Origin: Bursaphelenchus xylophilus
Taxonomy: Eukaryota; Nematoda; Chromadorea; Rhabditida; Aphelenchoididae
Length of the DNA stretch: 64,000 nt
Direction: 5' to 3'
NCBI GenBank assembly: GCA_904066235.2
Contig: CAJFCV020000003.1
Span: forward strand, 11,842,001-11,906,000
The position numbers and the translations under genes are program-made. How positions within the stretch are numbered: position 1 is the first letter of the stretch; each line of letters begins with the position of its first letter. Below the pieces are notes generated by a model, which was not told the origin of the DNA, searched no databases, and saw only the letters and a list, made by a program, of their open reading frames with translations. Of the stretch, positions 33,747 to 46,352 are shown piece after piece.

Positions 33747-36313
33747 CTAGAGATCGGTCTCTTTGGGCTCCTCTCTCTGGCCCAACTTCCACTTGGCGAA
33801 CTTGCTGCACATCTTCTGGAACGTGGAGACCCGCACCGACTGCGTTTGTCGCCGTTTCCCTCCCAACAAGTCCTCGTATTCCCCGCTTTTGCTGTGGTTC
33901 ACGTCAACGCTGACACTCCGGCGACGGCTCGCCGTGTCCTCTTCTTCGTTGATATCCGAGTTTTCGTCGGAAATCGCAAGGCACATACGTTCTTCTGGGT
34001 CGGTGGAGGCCTCCTGAAATGAAGAAAAAGTTAAAACAATGTTTTTTTTTTAATTTGATGATATTTTTCATTGATTTGCCGCGACAAAATTCATTTTCTC
34101 GGCGGCAATGCGATTTTCGATGCGACAGATTGCTCATTATTTTTTCGACAGAATGATAGCGAACACTATGTATAATGAATATGAAGGGCGCAAGAAATAA
34201 ATTTATTTGTTATAGAGAGTTTCCGTGGTACGTCGCACGTCAAACTGAGACAAGCTAAAACAGTCCGGTGAATGGATTGGCAATTTGCCAAAAAAAGACG
34301 CGAAAAAACGTTTTGTCAGGGGAGAAATGGGGAATTTTTGGGGCGAGAGAGTACGTTTTTGCGTGTCTTTTTTTCTCTCTTTCTCGGCGAAATAGACGAA
34401 GTGTAGAAAACCGATAGCGAAGAGTCTATTCGGGTCACCGGACTCCTCAGTTTGACGTGCGTCGGTCTGCGTCGGCCTAAAAATACGACGCCCAACAAGT
34501 CTAAAATTTTCTGTTCCTGACACTTTTTCTTGTGCAGAGATTATAATTATATGCATCTATTGTACGCTTTTATTTACAGGGGAATCTACAGGAATTGATA
34601 TATGACCGATGCCTATGCCTGAAGTGCATGCAAAATTGGAAAAAAAATTAATGCGTCGCCCTTGGGGAGACTTCTCCTCTAATTGTAAGCTATAGCACCC
34701 GATTACAGAATCTATAAATTGAGACTTTCAAAAAGTCGCCGGACTGATTTTTTGCGTTTGAATTGCGAAAAAAAGCCATGGTGCAAGCGACAGCCCAAAA
34801 GAGCCTCTTAGCATTTTCACAAAGTATCACATTGTCGCGGGCCGCACCGTGCACAAAAAATTTGCGAGTGTGTCCCCCACTACATCTTCCTGCAGAAGAC
34901 TTATCAGCGGATCTCTGTAAGTCCTCCTCCCAGCGTCCGTCGTCATCGCCCTTTTGTGCTCTGCACGCTCCACGGTACAGTTGGGACAGAATTGGGTTGC
35001 TCCAGCCGCCTTTATACCCAGGATTAGAGGTACCACCTTCAAATCACTGCAAAGCAAGACCCGTGCACTCACCTTTTTCTGGTTTTGCACTGTGCATTTG
35101 AAATATCGCTGCGACGTAAGCGTTTCTCAACTGCGCCGCTGCGGTTTTGCTCAAAAATGTGCACGGTGCAACCGGCTTTTTTGAGGTTTGCACCGTGCGC
35201 AAAGCCAAAATTCCACAGTGCGTTGGCGACACAAATTTAAGATGCACTGTGCGAAAACGAAAAAATGTCCACGCACTTTGTGAAAATGCTAATAGCAGCT
35301 CCCGAATCTGTAGCCTCTGAGGCCACTAGGGCCATTTTTTCAAAACAAATCAGCTCTCACCTGAACCATTCTCTTCTTGGCCAAGCTTTTCCTCAGCGAC
35401 TTCTCCTTGTTTTGTCCATTTTGTCCGCAATTCGAACAAGGCTCAATAATCAGACTCTGCGACATAGTTGGCGTCGAAATTTTACGTGATCTCACTTTGA
35501 CGTGATGCGAAGATGGCGGATGAACCGAGGTGTTCTTGCGTTTGACGTCGGAGACTCTGAAATTGCCAAAATTTCATGGAGTTTTACACAGTAAAATAAA
35601 ATTTGATATCAAAAATATTTAAAAAAAAATTATGTTGTAACGTGTGAAATGGAATAAAAATTGAAGCCGAGTCTGCCTGAGTGCCCCTCCGGCACTCGAT
35701 CCACTCAACAATTCGACATTTAAACCCACTAAAAATTCCAATTTCGAGCCCCACAAAGGGATGAGAGGCGCGTTTGGGCGGAAAATTTGCGATTCAAAAA
35801 ACAATTGGCCAGTTTTTTTTTGAGCAAATTGGTTTGACATTAGAAAGTGTGAGGATAGTCAAAACAAATGCTAATTTTACAAAAAAAAAAAAAAAAAAAA
35901 AATTGAAAAATAAAAAAATAAAAAAAAAATATCTTTTTTATGTTTTATATTTTTTTTATAAAAAAAGTTTCGTTAAAAATTTTGGCAAAAATCTTATTAT
36001 TTTTTCGATTTCTTATTTTATTTTTTTTATTTTTAAAAAATGAAATGGCAAAGTTTTATAAATTATTTTTTCAATTTATAATAAAAAGAATCACTGTACT
36101 AAACGTATTTTACAAATCTTATATTAAAACTTCTTTTTATTTTTTTAAATATTTTTACGGTTTTTAAAATATTTTTTTCGAGACAAAAATTGTAAAAAAA
36201 AATATCTTTAAGGTGCTTCAAGAAACTCGCCAGACTGATTTTTTTTTAATAGAAAGTGTCCCAGTAGACGTATTTTAAACATGAGAATTAAAAAATTGTT
36301 GTCTTTTTTCTTT

Positions 36314-36351
<38 letters not shown>

Positions 36352-39300
36352 AAGTGAGATTATCTGTCTTTTTAATTATTTTTTTTCTTATTTTTTTTTT
36401 GCTTTCATAATGGCAAAATTATGCTTTCCGTATTTTACAAAAAAATATCTAAATTTTCAAAAACTATAATTTTGAAGTTAACCTTTGTTTTATCAGTGCC
36501 AGTAGGCGTATTTTAAAAATAGAAAATGAAAATTTTTTTGTTTTTCTTTTATTTTTTGAATCGTTTTTTTTTTTGAATTATCCATTTTTTATTTTTTACA
36601 TTTTGAATTTCATATTTTTAAAAGAAAAAATAAACCTTATTTTTACAAAAAAAATATCTAAATTTTCAAAAACTATAATTTTTTTTATATTTCAAAAAAA
36701 AACTCACGAAGTTTTGGATCGTTTCACGCCGGTCCGATGAGATCTCTCTGAATTGAAAGAGTCCTTATGGCTGAGTCCGCTGGCAGTTCCGGTGGAGCTG
36801 GGAGTCGCGGGGAGATCGTGGAGAGAAGTTGGAGTTGCACTGTGCTGAGAGGTTGAACTGGAAAAAAATTTATTAAAATTATTATATAATATATTTTTTT
36901 GGTTAAAAAGCTGAGATTTTGCGGGTAAATTCATAGAAGAAGTGATCAAAAATATGACGCTCGCATTATGATAAAAATTTTCAGAAATTTAAATAAATTT
37001 TTTCTTAGAAATATGTGAGATTTCTAGCTCGCGTTTTGCAGAAACAACCAAGATTTTTCGCCCGAAACTTGGCCAAAATTCGACAATTTTTTTTGCCAAT
37101 TTTGGCATGAAAATTCACATGCTTGTTTCTACTATAGAGTGTAATGTTTCCACAAAAAATCAATTTTTTCCATGCGAAACTGGCAGAGATATGGCCAAAA
37201 AAGTGTTTCCTCTTTGACCGCTCTCCGCATTTCGCGTGCTCTCTCGTCCGCAAAGCTCGTTGAATATCTCGGCTGCCCGTTCAAATTGCGAGCTAAAATT
37301 TTTAGGATTTCTTATGTGAACTATACCCAACTTGTGTGCAAAATTTGGAGAAAATCGGAAAGTTATATTTAGCACTTTTTCAAGTAAAATCTCGAAGGAA
37401 AAGCGAAATTCTTATGGAGAAAGACGCGAAAAAACGAACTTTTTAGCGCATCCTTCCTCTTTCTCGCTCTGATTAGCATGCTAATCTAATTCGAGCACCC
37501 TTCGCCTTTTATATCCATAATAAAGTCAAAAATAGGCGACATCAACAAAGCAAAACTCGAAAAATTAGATTTTTTTTTGAAAAATTTTTTGACCATTCAA
37601 AAAATTTTTTTTGAATTTACTTAAATTTTCTGCCAGTTACTGTATTTGGTATACATATTAATTGTTGAAAATTTTAGCTCAGAATTTGCGCGGAGAGCCG
37701 AGATATTCAACGGTCTTTTTGACGAGAGAGCATGCAAAATGAGGAGAGTCGGTCAGAGAGAATTTTTGTTTTGGCTATATCTCTGTCAATTTGCGTCGGA
37801 AAAAATTGATTTTTTGGAGGAATATTACACTAGTTACTTCTAATAAATTCAGAATTTTTTGGCCCAAAAATCGAGAAAAATTTTTTTTAATTTTTCAATT
37901 TTTGATAAAAAAAATTTCGAAAAATTTTGAAGCAAAGGCAAGCTAAATTTTTTTCATATGCCTTGATATACATTCCTTTTAATTTTTGCCAAATTTTATC
38001 CAAATTTGAATGCAATTTTTCAAAAAAAAACCCAAAAAAATCCAATTCTCACCTTGCCTAAAATCGTAAAAAAATCTCCCCTTTCTCCCTTAAAATCGCG
38101 GAAATTGTGACCTCGAATTATCGTATGACAGATGTCGATCAAAACTCGTGCGGAAATTCATACATAAAACATCGAAAGAAGGGGTGAGGAAATGGACGGA
38201 AAACAGAAATTTCAGGGAAGAGCGATAAGCTCTTCCTGCAAGTAAAAGGCAATTGGGAACGTTTCAAAACTTTTTATTGGGCACACACAACGAGCTAATT
38301 ATTATATTTGGGGGATATTCTTGAAGGAAAAATTAGAATTTTTTTTATTTTTTTTTTGATAAAAAACGGGATTTTTTAAAAAATAAGTAAAAAAAACAAA
38401 ATTTTAGAAAAAAAAATTTTAAATTCTAAATTTAGATTTGACTTTTTCAGAACATTTCTTAGACATATATAAGTCTCTCAGTGAAAAAAACCGAGATTTT
38501 TAATCCAAAATTTTTAAAAACTCCAAAAATTTTTTTGCAAATTTCACCACGAAATTTTTCAGTCTTGTTTCTATTGCAATTGGCAGTATTTCCACAAAAA
38601 ATCAATTTTTTCCTCACAAAACTGGCAAAGATATGCCCAAAAGGCGGTTTTTTCTCTGTCCGCTCTCCCCTTTTCGCACATTCTCTCGCCGACCGCTGAA
38701 TATCTCAGCTGCGACTGCAAAAAACGAGCGAAAACTTTCAAAAACTTATTACATAGGCTAGACAGATCATGGTTGCATAATTTGATATGAAATCGCAGCG
38801 TTGACTTTCTCAGCACAACGCTTATGAACAAAAAAGAAAAAAAGCCGGCTAGCTGCTGCAAGTGCTGGATAAAACAACCAAATACCCGTTTGTTTTGCTG
38901 CTTTTGGTGAACCCGTCTAGACAGGATATTTTATTAGCTCAATTTGCTTTTAAAAGCGTCTTTTTTTGACATATACCGGAGATTTAGTCGACATTTGACC
39001 TTCTACAGTTTTAGGTTGGTCAAAAAGTTCTGTCGGGAAAGTAATGTGGCTTCGGTGCGCCTTGGAATAGCCCAAAATGCAACAGGGCTCATTATTTTCC
39101 CGACAGACCAATAATTATGATAGTATCAGTCTGTCGGGAAAATAATGTGGACTCCTGGGCAATCATCGGTTACTTTCCGACGGCCCGAGATTTGATATGC
39201 GACTGCGACGAGGAAACACTTTTTTCTGCGACAAATCCACATTATTTTCCCGACAGACTGATAACCCCAATTACAGGAAAACATTGAGTAATTGACGCGG

Positions 39301-41535
39301 CGGCAAAGCGAAATGGTCCTCATTATTTTCCCGACAGACTGCTGCAAGGGTGGTAAAACGTTGCAGCCCAAGAGGCCCGCAAAAAAGTCGAAAAGGCCCC
39401 TTTTTTTCATTTTCACAAAGTAAGTCCGAGGGTCCGAGTTTTGTCACCAAAACTTGGCACAAATTTAGAATAATTTTTTCTAAGATATATGCCAGAATCC
39501 TAGCTCGCGCTTTGCAGAAATAACCGAGATTTTTAGATCGAAAGTCGGCGAAAATTTAGGAATTTTTTACCGAATTTTGGCACGAAAAGTTTCATGCCTA
39601 TTTCAACCGTAAAGGACAATGTTTCTACAAAAAATCAAATTTTTCCGCACGAAACTGCCAATGTCATGGCCAAAAACCGTTTTTCTCTCTGACCGCTCTC
39701 CACGCTTAGCGTGCTATCTCGGCGGCAAAAATCGTTCGATATCTCGGCGGCGCCCGCAAAGCGCGAGCTAAAACTTTCAGGAATTGATATTTAGTCCATA
39801 CCCGACGTGTGTGCAAAATTTAAAGAAAATCTGAGCGTCGCACTTGGAGTACTTCCCTGTTAGCGGCAAAGCGAATTTGCCCTCATTATTTTCCCGACAG
39901 ACTGTTGCCATTTCAGCCCAAGAGGTCCCCCAAAAAAGCCGAAGAAGCCACCCTTTCTTCATTTTCACAAAGAAAGTCCAAAAAGGCCCACTAAAAATTA
40001 CAGTACTATAACAATTCAAAAAACAATAACCAAGCCTATGCTCCGCAAAAACTAGCTCCGTCCGTTGGACCGGTCGGCCTTGCGACGCCAAAAAACACGC
40101 AGAAATGAGGAGGAAGATCAGGGCCGATAAACCAATTCGGTCGGCGCCTCAAGGCCATTCGCAATGGTGGCGAGGAGAAAGGATAAAGCGCGGAGAGAGA
40201 ATTGAGAATCTTATTTTCGTTAATTTGGTTTCAAGAAAAAAGGGTGTTAGGTTCGGAACCCCCTCAGCGGATAAGTGGATGGGCCGCAAATGCCCTGGAG
40301 ACATTTATTTCGCCTATTGCCGGTTTTCAACCCGCTTTAGAGGGAGTGGAGGAGGTTGAAAATTTCGGAAATTTAGAGAGCAAAAACAAACAAATTTAGA
40401 GCGGTATTTTGATAGATAACTAAATTTAAAAATCAAAAAATTGAAATAGATGCCCTAAGGCGATTTTTATGAAATTTTGTAGGCATGTTGTAGATGGGGT
40501 AGGTATTCATTTTTGAAAATTTTAGGCTTTGATTTGAAAGCGCCGCCGAGATATCGAACGATTTTTGCCGCCGAGAGAGCACGCTAAACGTGGAGAGCGG
40601 TCAGAGAGAAAAGAGGCTTTTTGGCCATAACTTTGGCAGTTTCAGGCGGAAAAATTTGATTTTTTGTAGAAACATTATCCTTTACGGTTGACACAGGCTT
40701 GAAACTTTTCGTGCCGAAATTCGGCAAAAAGTCCTAATTTTGGCCGACTTTCGATCTAAAAATCTCGGTTGTTTCTGCAAAGCGCGAGCTAGGATTCTCG
40801 CATATATCTTAGAAAAAATTATCCTAAATCTGTGCCAAGTTTCATCAAAATCTGAGCGTCGCACTTGGAGTACTTCCCCTGTAGATTAAAAAATCAAAAA
40901 ATTAAAGTAGATACCCTAAGGCAATTTTTATGAAATTTTGTGGGCGTGTTTTATGCAGGGTAGATATTGATTTTTGACAGTTTTAGACTTTGATTTGAGG
41001 ATTGTTAAGAGATATTCAACGATTTTTGGAGCCGAGAGAGTATGGAAAATGAAGAGAGACGGTCAGAGAAAAAAATATTTTTGATGATTTTTTCGGGATT
41101 TTTCGGTGAAAAAAAAATTGATTTTTTTAGTATTTTTGATCTCGCAGACTGAAGAAATAAATAAATTTTCATAAAAAAAATAAAAAAAAAACAAAATTTT
41201 TTTAATTTTTCACCAAAAAATCTTGATTATTCCTGCAAAACCCAGGGTAAAAATTAGGAAAAATTATCAAGAAGCTTTGAAGTTCATTTTCCCCAAATTT
41301 CGTAAAAATCGGACTCCAAAAATTTCGTTTAAAATCGTAAAAAATCAAAAAAAAAATCAAAAAAAATTCCAAAAATTCCAAAAAAATCCCCCTACCGTTT
41401 TCTCTGTGATTTTGTCATCCCATCGATGGACTGGCTCGCCGAATCGTTGGAGCGTTGTCGAGAATGGACTGACGAGCAGAAACTGGCCTCCATTTCATTG
41501 TTGTTCACTGAGCGCTTCTTTCTCGGCGCATTCAT
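33747..41535 (-). CDS. 3' part of a large gene: Ser-rich cytoplasmic-type tail with C-terminal ETDL
   Basis: Four minus-strand exons with gt...ag borders and continuous phase: 41396-41535, 36708-36857, 35361-35556 and 33747-34013 (stop). They encode about 250 aa of polar, low-complexity sequence: MNAPRKKRSVNNNEMEASF..., then TPTSLHDLPATPSSTGTASG, then RKISTPTMSQSLIIEPCSNC, then an acidic stretch (SDINEEEDTASRRRSVSV). The end, KMCSKFAKWKLGQREEPKE followed by TDL, matches the class I PDZ-ligand pattern (T-x-L). RRRS and KRSKTS are possible basophilic kinase sites. The Met at 41535 may be an alternative start; an acceptor inside the exon (CTCAG before TGAAC) would join in phase with the exon at 63316-63726. 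This looks like the tail of a channel, receptor or scaffold; the family is not recognised. Confidence 0.7.
34014..35360 (-). other. Intron of the minus-strand gene
   Basis: Contains a right-half family A1 element (about 34070-34154) and an inverted family B/C composite (about 34770-35290, with TTTGCACTGTGCATTTG). The TTTGACGTGCG and GCACGTCAAACTG pieces near 34230 and 34450 are inverted to each other. Confidence 0.55.
35557..36707 (-). repeat. Intron of very AT-rich DNA with poly(A)/poly(T) runs
   Basis: Long A runs at 35880-35902, T runs at 36316-36350, and the block AAAAAATATCTAAATTTTCA followed by AAAACTATAATTTT occurs twice (about 36441 and 36651). No coding sequence. Confidence 0.7.
39028..39111. 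mobile_element. Short family A element with mixed ends
   Basis: 84 bp. The left end GTCGGGAAAGTAATGTGGC is subfamily A2; the right end GGGCTCATTATTTTCCCGA is A1. Confidence 0.75.
39126..39261. mobile_element. Family A MITE, subfamily A2
   Basis: TCAGTCTGTCGGGAAAATAA then TGTGGACTCC; right side GACAAATCCACATTATTTTC. Followed at 39264-39343 by a solitary A1 right end. Confidence 0.85.
39440..39862. mobile_element. Family D foldback element, near complete
   Basis: Right end AAAATCTGAGCGTCGCACTT and GGAGTACTTCCCT; interior TAGCTCGCGCTTTGCAG and CGATATCTCGGCGGCGCCC. About 90% like 42915-43361 by eye, in the opposite sense. Noncoding. Confidence 0.75.
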
Positions 41536-41689
41536 TCGTTTATTTACGGCGGACGCGTAAATTAATGCCATGTTTCGAGGTTTTGGAAAGTTTTGTTTTT
41601 ATAAACAGTGATTCGACCAGTCGAAGGAGACTAAAAAGGAATAAATTTTGAGGAAAGTGTAAATATTGCGGGAAAATCGCGGAAAAATT

Positions 41690-42110
41690 TTAAAAATAAA
41701 AAAATAACAAAAAAGCAGAATTAAAAAATTAAAAAAATAACTAATAAAAATATTTAAAAGAATTAAAAAAATATTTTAAAAAATTAAAAAAATATTTAAA
41801 AAAATCAAAAAAAAATATTTAAAAAAATTAAAAAATATTTAAAAAAAAATTAAAAAATATTTAAAAAAATTTAAAAAATATTTTAAAAATAAAAAAAAGT
41901 ATAAAAAAATTTTAAAAAAATTTTAGAAATTTTAAAATAAAAAAGAATCAAAAAACTTTCTTTTGAAAAACCCCATAAAAATTGTGATAACATAAAACTT
42001 CAAAAAATAAGGCTTTTTAACCTGAATGAAGCAAAAAAAATCTAAAAAATAAAAGAAAAAATTAAAAAAAATATTTCAAAAATTTAAAAATAAAACAATC
42101 AAAAAATTTT
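41690..42110. repeat. AT-rich tandem-like repeat (AAAATATTTAAAAAAATT)
   Basis: About 15-20 bp units of A-runs separated by ATATTT, slowly degenerating. Lies upstream of the exon at 41396-41535 on the minus strand. Confidence 0.75.
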
Positions 42111-42129
42111 CTTACCTAAAAACCCAATA

Positions 42130-42282
42130 TGACTCTGTCGGGAATATAATGAGCGCAATGTCATTGAAGTCAAATACAATTTGATTTTACCGCGACAAAA
42201 TTCATTTACTTTTTTTTTTTGTTTTTTTTGACGATGCGATTTTGGATTTGCTAGAGTGCTCATTATTTTCCCGACAAACTGA
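42130..42282. mobile_element. Family A MITE, subfamily A1, with altered centre
   Basis: GACTCTGTCGGGAATATAAT at left, CCCGACAAACTGA at right. The centre has a T-rich stretch replacing CTCGGCGGC. Confidence 0.75.
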
Positions 42283-42914
42283 GAAAAAGCAATGATAACA
42301 GCAAATTTTAAAAATCAAAAAAAAAATCAAAAAATTTGCCAATGAAAAGTACATAGTAAAAACGCAAAAAATTTGAAAAATCTTTGCTCTCTCCTCCCGA
42401 CTTCCCCCTTCAAGAAATGGCTGTCATAAACGTCCCGTCAACCCGAAAGATGTTTCTTCTCCCCCATAAGTTGCTATAACTTTGCCAGAGATTTTTTACC
42501 CGACCGTTCCGCCATGAGTTCGGGTTTATGTAATCTCGGGAGAGCCATCAACAGCCTCCCTCATTCGGCCGCTCTTCGCGCGCTCGTAAACAATAAAACT
42601 GCTGGAAAAAATATGTGCCGAGTGCATTCGTCGCATCATCATCGACGTGAAATTGGGGAGATTGTAGAGTAATAGTAAGAGGGAGGGAGGGGATAAAAGT
42701 TTGGGGAAAATTAAGCTTTCAATCCTCGGATTTTCGTCAAATTTTGCGAAAAACTGCACGATAAATGATACAGAAAAATACTAAAGATTTGGAATAAAAC
42801 ATAGGGGTCACTGTTTTTCTGAATTTTGAAAAAGTTCCACAGAATGGTAAAAAATGAGTCCATGCGAGCTGCGCCCAGTAAAAAACAGAGTTTGAAACTA
42901 AGCGCCAATCTAAC

Positions 42915-43361
42915 AGGGGAAGTACTCCAAGTGCGACGCTCAGATTTTCTTTAAATTTTGCACACACGTCGGTTATGGACTAAATATCAATTCCTGAAAG
43001 TTTCAGCTCGCGCTTTGCGGGCGCCGCCGAGATATCGAACGATCTTTGCCGTTGAGAGAGCACGTTAAACGTGGAGAGTGGTCAGAGAGAAAAACGTTTT
43101 TTGGCCATAACTTTGGCAGTTTCGAGCGGAAATTTTTGATTTTTTGTAGAAACATTATCCTTTACGGTAGAAATAGGCATGAAACTTTTCGTGCTGAAAT
43201 TCGGCAAAAAGTCCTAAATTTTGGCCAACTTTCGATCTAAAAATCTCGGTTGTTTCTGCAAAGCGCGAGCTAGGACTCTCGCATATATCTTAGAAAAAAT
43301 TATTCTAAATTTGTGCCAAGTTTCATCAAAATCTGAGCGTCGCACTTGGAGTACTTCCCTT
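42915..43361. mobile_element. Family D foldback element, most complete copy
   Basis: 447 bp. Left GGGGAAGTACTCCAAGTGCG then ACGCTCAGATTTT; right the inverted form. Both halves carry AGCTCGCGCTTTGC next to CCGAGAT, so the element is symmetric at two levels. No open frame of note. Family copies fill the introns between 36.9 and 48.6 kb. Confidence 0.85.
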
Positions 43362-43613
43362 GCAAGTACAATTTAAGCCTAAACTAAGCTAACCCCGTCT
43401 AAGCCTAAGAGTTAGTGTGAGGAAAGCCAAGCAAAATCTACGCCGATATTGATCCCAGCCAACTTTTCATTGTATAAAATGTCCCCTGCAGGTCGCGCCC
43501 CTTCCATTTTCCCAAGACAGTTTTTTTGAGTGGTTCTAATCTACGGAAATTTTTACCTTGAATTTTGCATTCGTTTTTAGAAAATCGAAGTTAATCTTCG
43601 TGCAAAATTTTTG

Positions 43614-43977
43614 CTAAAGTGCTCCAAATGCGACAGATTTTCTTCAAATTTTGGTATACACACACTGCGGGCATAGACCACATATCCACTCCTCAAAATC
43701 TTGGCTCTTGCTTTGCAAGGACTGCCGGGATATTCCACAATCTTTGCGGCCGAAACAGCACGCAAAACACGGAGAGCGGTCGGAGAGAAAAACAAGATTT
43801 GGCTATGAAAACTTTGATGCAGAATTACACAAAAAGTGCAACATTTTTGCTAACTTTCGACCGTAAAATCTCGGCCGTTCCTGCAACGTAAGACCTAGAG
43901 TTCCCAAGTCTTTCTTGAAACACAATTTGCGCTCAGTTTGATCAAAATCTGAGTGTCACACTTGGAGGACTTCCCCT
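43614..43977. mobile_element. Family D foldback element
   Basis: AAGTGCTCCAAATGCGACAG at left, GTGTCACACTTGGAGGACTT at right, with interior GAGAGCGGTCGGAGAGAAA. Shortened by about 80 bp. Confidence 0.75.
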
Positions 43978-44085
43978 GTTATTTATTAACAGTTTGATCC
44001 AGTTGGAATGTTGATAAAAAAGTTGGAAAAAGAGTTATTCATGATATCGGCGAGATAAAAGTCCGATCGAAATATTGGTCTTTCA

Positions 44086-44230
44086 TCAGTCTGTCGGGAA
44101 AATAATGAGCACTCTGTCGCATCAAAAATCGCAAAAAAATGAATTGTGTCACGGCAAAATCATATTGCTTTTCACTTCAGCGACACAATCGGCCAACGAC
44201 ATTGTGCTCATTATTTTTCAGACAGACTGA
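44086..44230. mobile_element. Family A MITE, subfamily A1
   Basis: Complete left end; right end has TTTTTCAGACAGACTGA, one base off. Flanked by AT/TA. Confidence 0.82.
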
Positions 44231-44252
44231 TATTAAGCTTTGAAAATGATTG

Positions 44253-44387
44253 TCAACCTGTCGGAAAAATAGTGTGAATTTTTCGCGCCTTAGGATCGCC
44301 CATCATCGCTATGCGACAGCTAATCGCGGCTGGGGAATGCAACGTTTTGCAGCGACAAACTCACACTATATTTTCCTGCCAGACTGA
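44253..44387. mobile_element. Family A MITE, subfamily A2, diverged
   Basis: TCAACCTGTCGGAAAAATAG then TGTGAATTTTTCGCGCC; right CAAACTCACACTATATTTTC. Left and right subterminal bases changed together (GTGAATTT / AAACTCAC). Confidence 0.75.
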
Positions 44388-44875
44388 TAACAGACAACAA
44401 GTCTTAGGCCCCACTTTTAAATGCTCAAAAAGTCAATGCTATTGCTACAGTAAGCTCCCTCTCCTTTCAGACAGAACTACGTCAGAATCGGAGCTCAAAA
44501 CTTTCAAAATACCCCATTAACCCGGCCTCCTTTAACCACCCGTTTGAAACTCGTCCGTGCATTTGCAAAACAGACGCATTCCATTCCCTGCTGACGCCTC
44601 AAAAACATCCTTAGCCTATAAACCAGCGACAAACAACGTAATCAAGATCCCCGCACATTCTTTGATCGGCCAAATGTAAGCAATTTTGTTGGCAGAAATA
44701 GCCCGTTCAATTCGATTTTTTTCGATATTTATTGGCCGGAAAACTGTGACCGAGATGGTCGAAGATGGATGGCTCGGAGCCAGGGACCAAAATAGCGCGT
44801 TTACGTAGGTTAATTCATTAAGTTTTATGGGAGAAACAAGAGAAACATTTTTAGAAACAGAGAGGTAATCAAGGT

Positions 44876-45007
44876 CATCAGGAAAATAATGTGGATTTGC
44901 AAAATGTCTCGCTTTTTGCTTTCGCAGACCGAATTTTCGGCCATGGTTAGCCGTCGTAAATGATAGACAAGGCGTGACAAATCCACATTATTTTCCCGAC
45001 AGACTGA
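44876..45007. mobile_element. Family A MITE, subfamily A2
   Basis: Left end truncated (CATCAGGAAAATAATGTGG); right end complete. Confidence 0.75.
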
Positions 45008-45039
45008 TATACTGGTGTTGTGAAAGGTTTTTTGTAAAA

Positions 45040-45450
45040 AGCGTAGTGCTAACATTGGGCGCTCAGAATTTGATGAAACTTGGCATAAATTAAGATTGTG
45101 ATTTACTACAGCATATACAAGGTCTGTAGCTTACACTACTGCAAAAAACCGAGATTTTTTTGTCGAAAAATAAAAAAGAAATCCAGGTTTTTTTTAATTT
45201 TTGGCAACAGAAGCTTCAACTTTATAAAAATTCCACTGTTGAGGGCAATATTTCTATCAGTCTGCCGGGAAAATAATGAGCACATGTCGCATTCAAAGTT
45301 GCTAATTGTAAGCTAGAGTAAAAATCAATTTTTTCCGCGCAAAATTCGAAGAGCTTCTCTCACAATAAGTCTGATCTCTACATTTTTCAGCTTTTATCGG
45401 AAAAGATTGCTGAATATCAGCCGTCGCTCCAAAAAGAAAGCTAAAATTTT
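45040..45450. repeat. Diverged family D copy invaded by a family A left end
   Basis: GGGCGCTCAGAATTTGATGA near 45058; a solitary family A left end GTCTGCCGGGAAAATAATGA near 45258. Confidence 0.55.
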
Positions 45451-45700
45451 TAGGAATTGCTGCCAGAGACGGCCACGGCTCCGGAGCCGGCTCTTGGCTC
45501 CGGCTCTGAGAGGCCGCTCAGCCTCGGCTCCAGCTCTGGGAGCTAAAAGCCTTAGCCAGAGCCAAAATGTTGACCGTGGGAATCTCTGATTGCTGCCACG
45601 CCTATACATATATAAATAGATAAAATCAAGGCGTAATTTGAAGAAAATCTAGAAGAGTTCCCCTCAAGCATGGTATACTTTTCAATACATGGAAGTTCTA

Positions 45701-45853
45701 TCAGTCGGTCGTGGAAATAATGAGCACTTTCTCGCGTCGAAAATCGCATCGCCGCCGAGAAAATGAATTGTGTCGCAGCAAAATCAAATTGCTTATCACT
45801 GCACGACACGATCCGCACAGCGACATAGTGCTCATTATTTTTCCAACAGACCG
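45701..45853. mobile_element. Family A MITE, subfamily A1
   Basis: TCAGTCGGTCGTGGAAATAA at left, ATTATTTTTCCAACAGACCGA at right; interior well kept. Confidence 0.8.
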
Positions 45854-46352
45854 AAAAGAGCGAAAAACATTGCCCGATAACCATGTCAATCCTCAAGCAA
45901 GCCCAATCAATGTCATCACGCGAAAAAGTTCGTCCAACCAATAGTGCTTATGCCAGAAGCAAAAGGAAACGCGAAAAGAAGGCATTCTGGCAGTTTGCCC
46001 AATAAATTTCGACTCTAATCCGACGGGGTCGGGGCGCCATTCCTCAACTCCGTATTCCCCTTGATATCATGAACGTTCAGGAACACAAGGGTCAAGCTCG
46101 TTGGCCCCCGAGGCGCCGATTGAAACATGTGTTCGGGAAGGTAAATAATCGAGTGCCGAGTGATTTAGACGGAGAAATTCCTAAATGTCTGAGAAAACGG
46201 GACAGAAAAAAAGAAAATGTCGAAATTCCCGAAAAAAAGTGGATAAATGGAGGCTGAGTAATGGTTAATAAGCAAGACCTAAAAGCTTTTGTTTAAAGGA
46301 CGTCAATGTTGACAGACCAACATAAAAACAATTGTTTGAGCCTTAAAAATTT

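Larger units (their letters stand above)
36858..41395 (-). other. Repeat-filled intron of the minus-strand gene
   Basis: Holds family D copies (about 36945-37375, 37620-37870, 38455-38760, 39440-39862, 40460-40880, 40890-41240) and three family A copies near 39028-39343. Unique islands are 38050-38300 and 40010-40380. No further exon found. Confidence 0.6.

Noticed and set aside
45455..45560. GC-rich GGCTCCGGCTC repeats as a collagen-like exon
   Set aside because: No frame gives Gly-X-Y; short imperfect repeat only.
46069..46257. 62-aa basic frame MNVQEHKGQARWPPRR
   Set aside because: Ends without family similarity and without splice sites that extend it; kept only as unique sequence.
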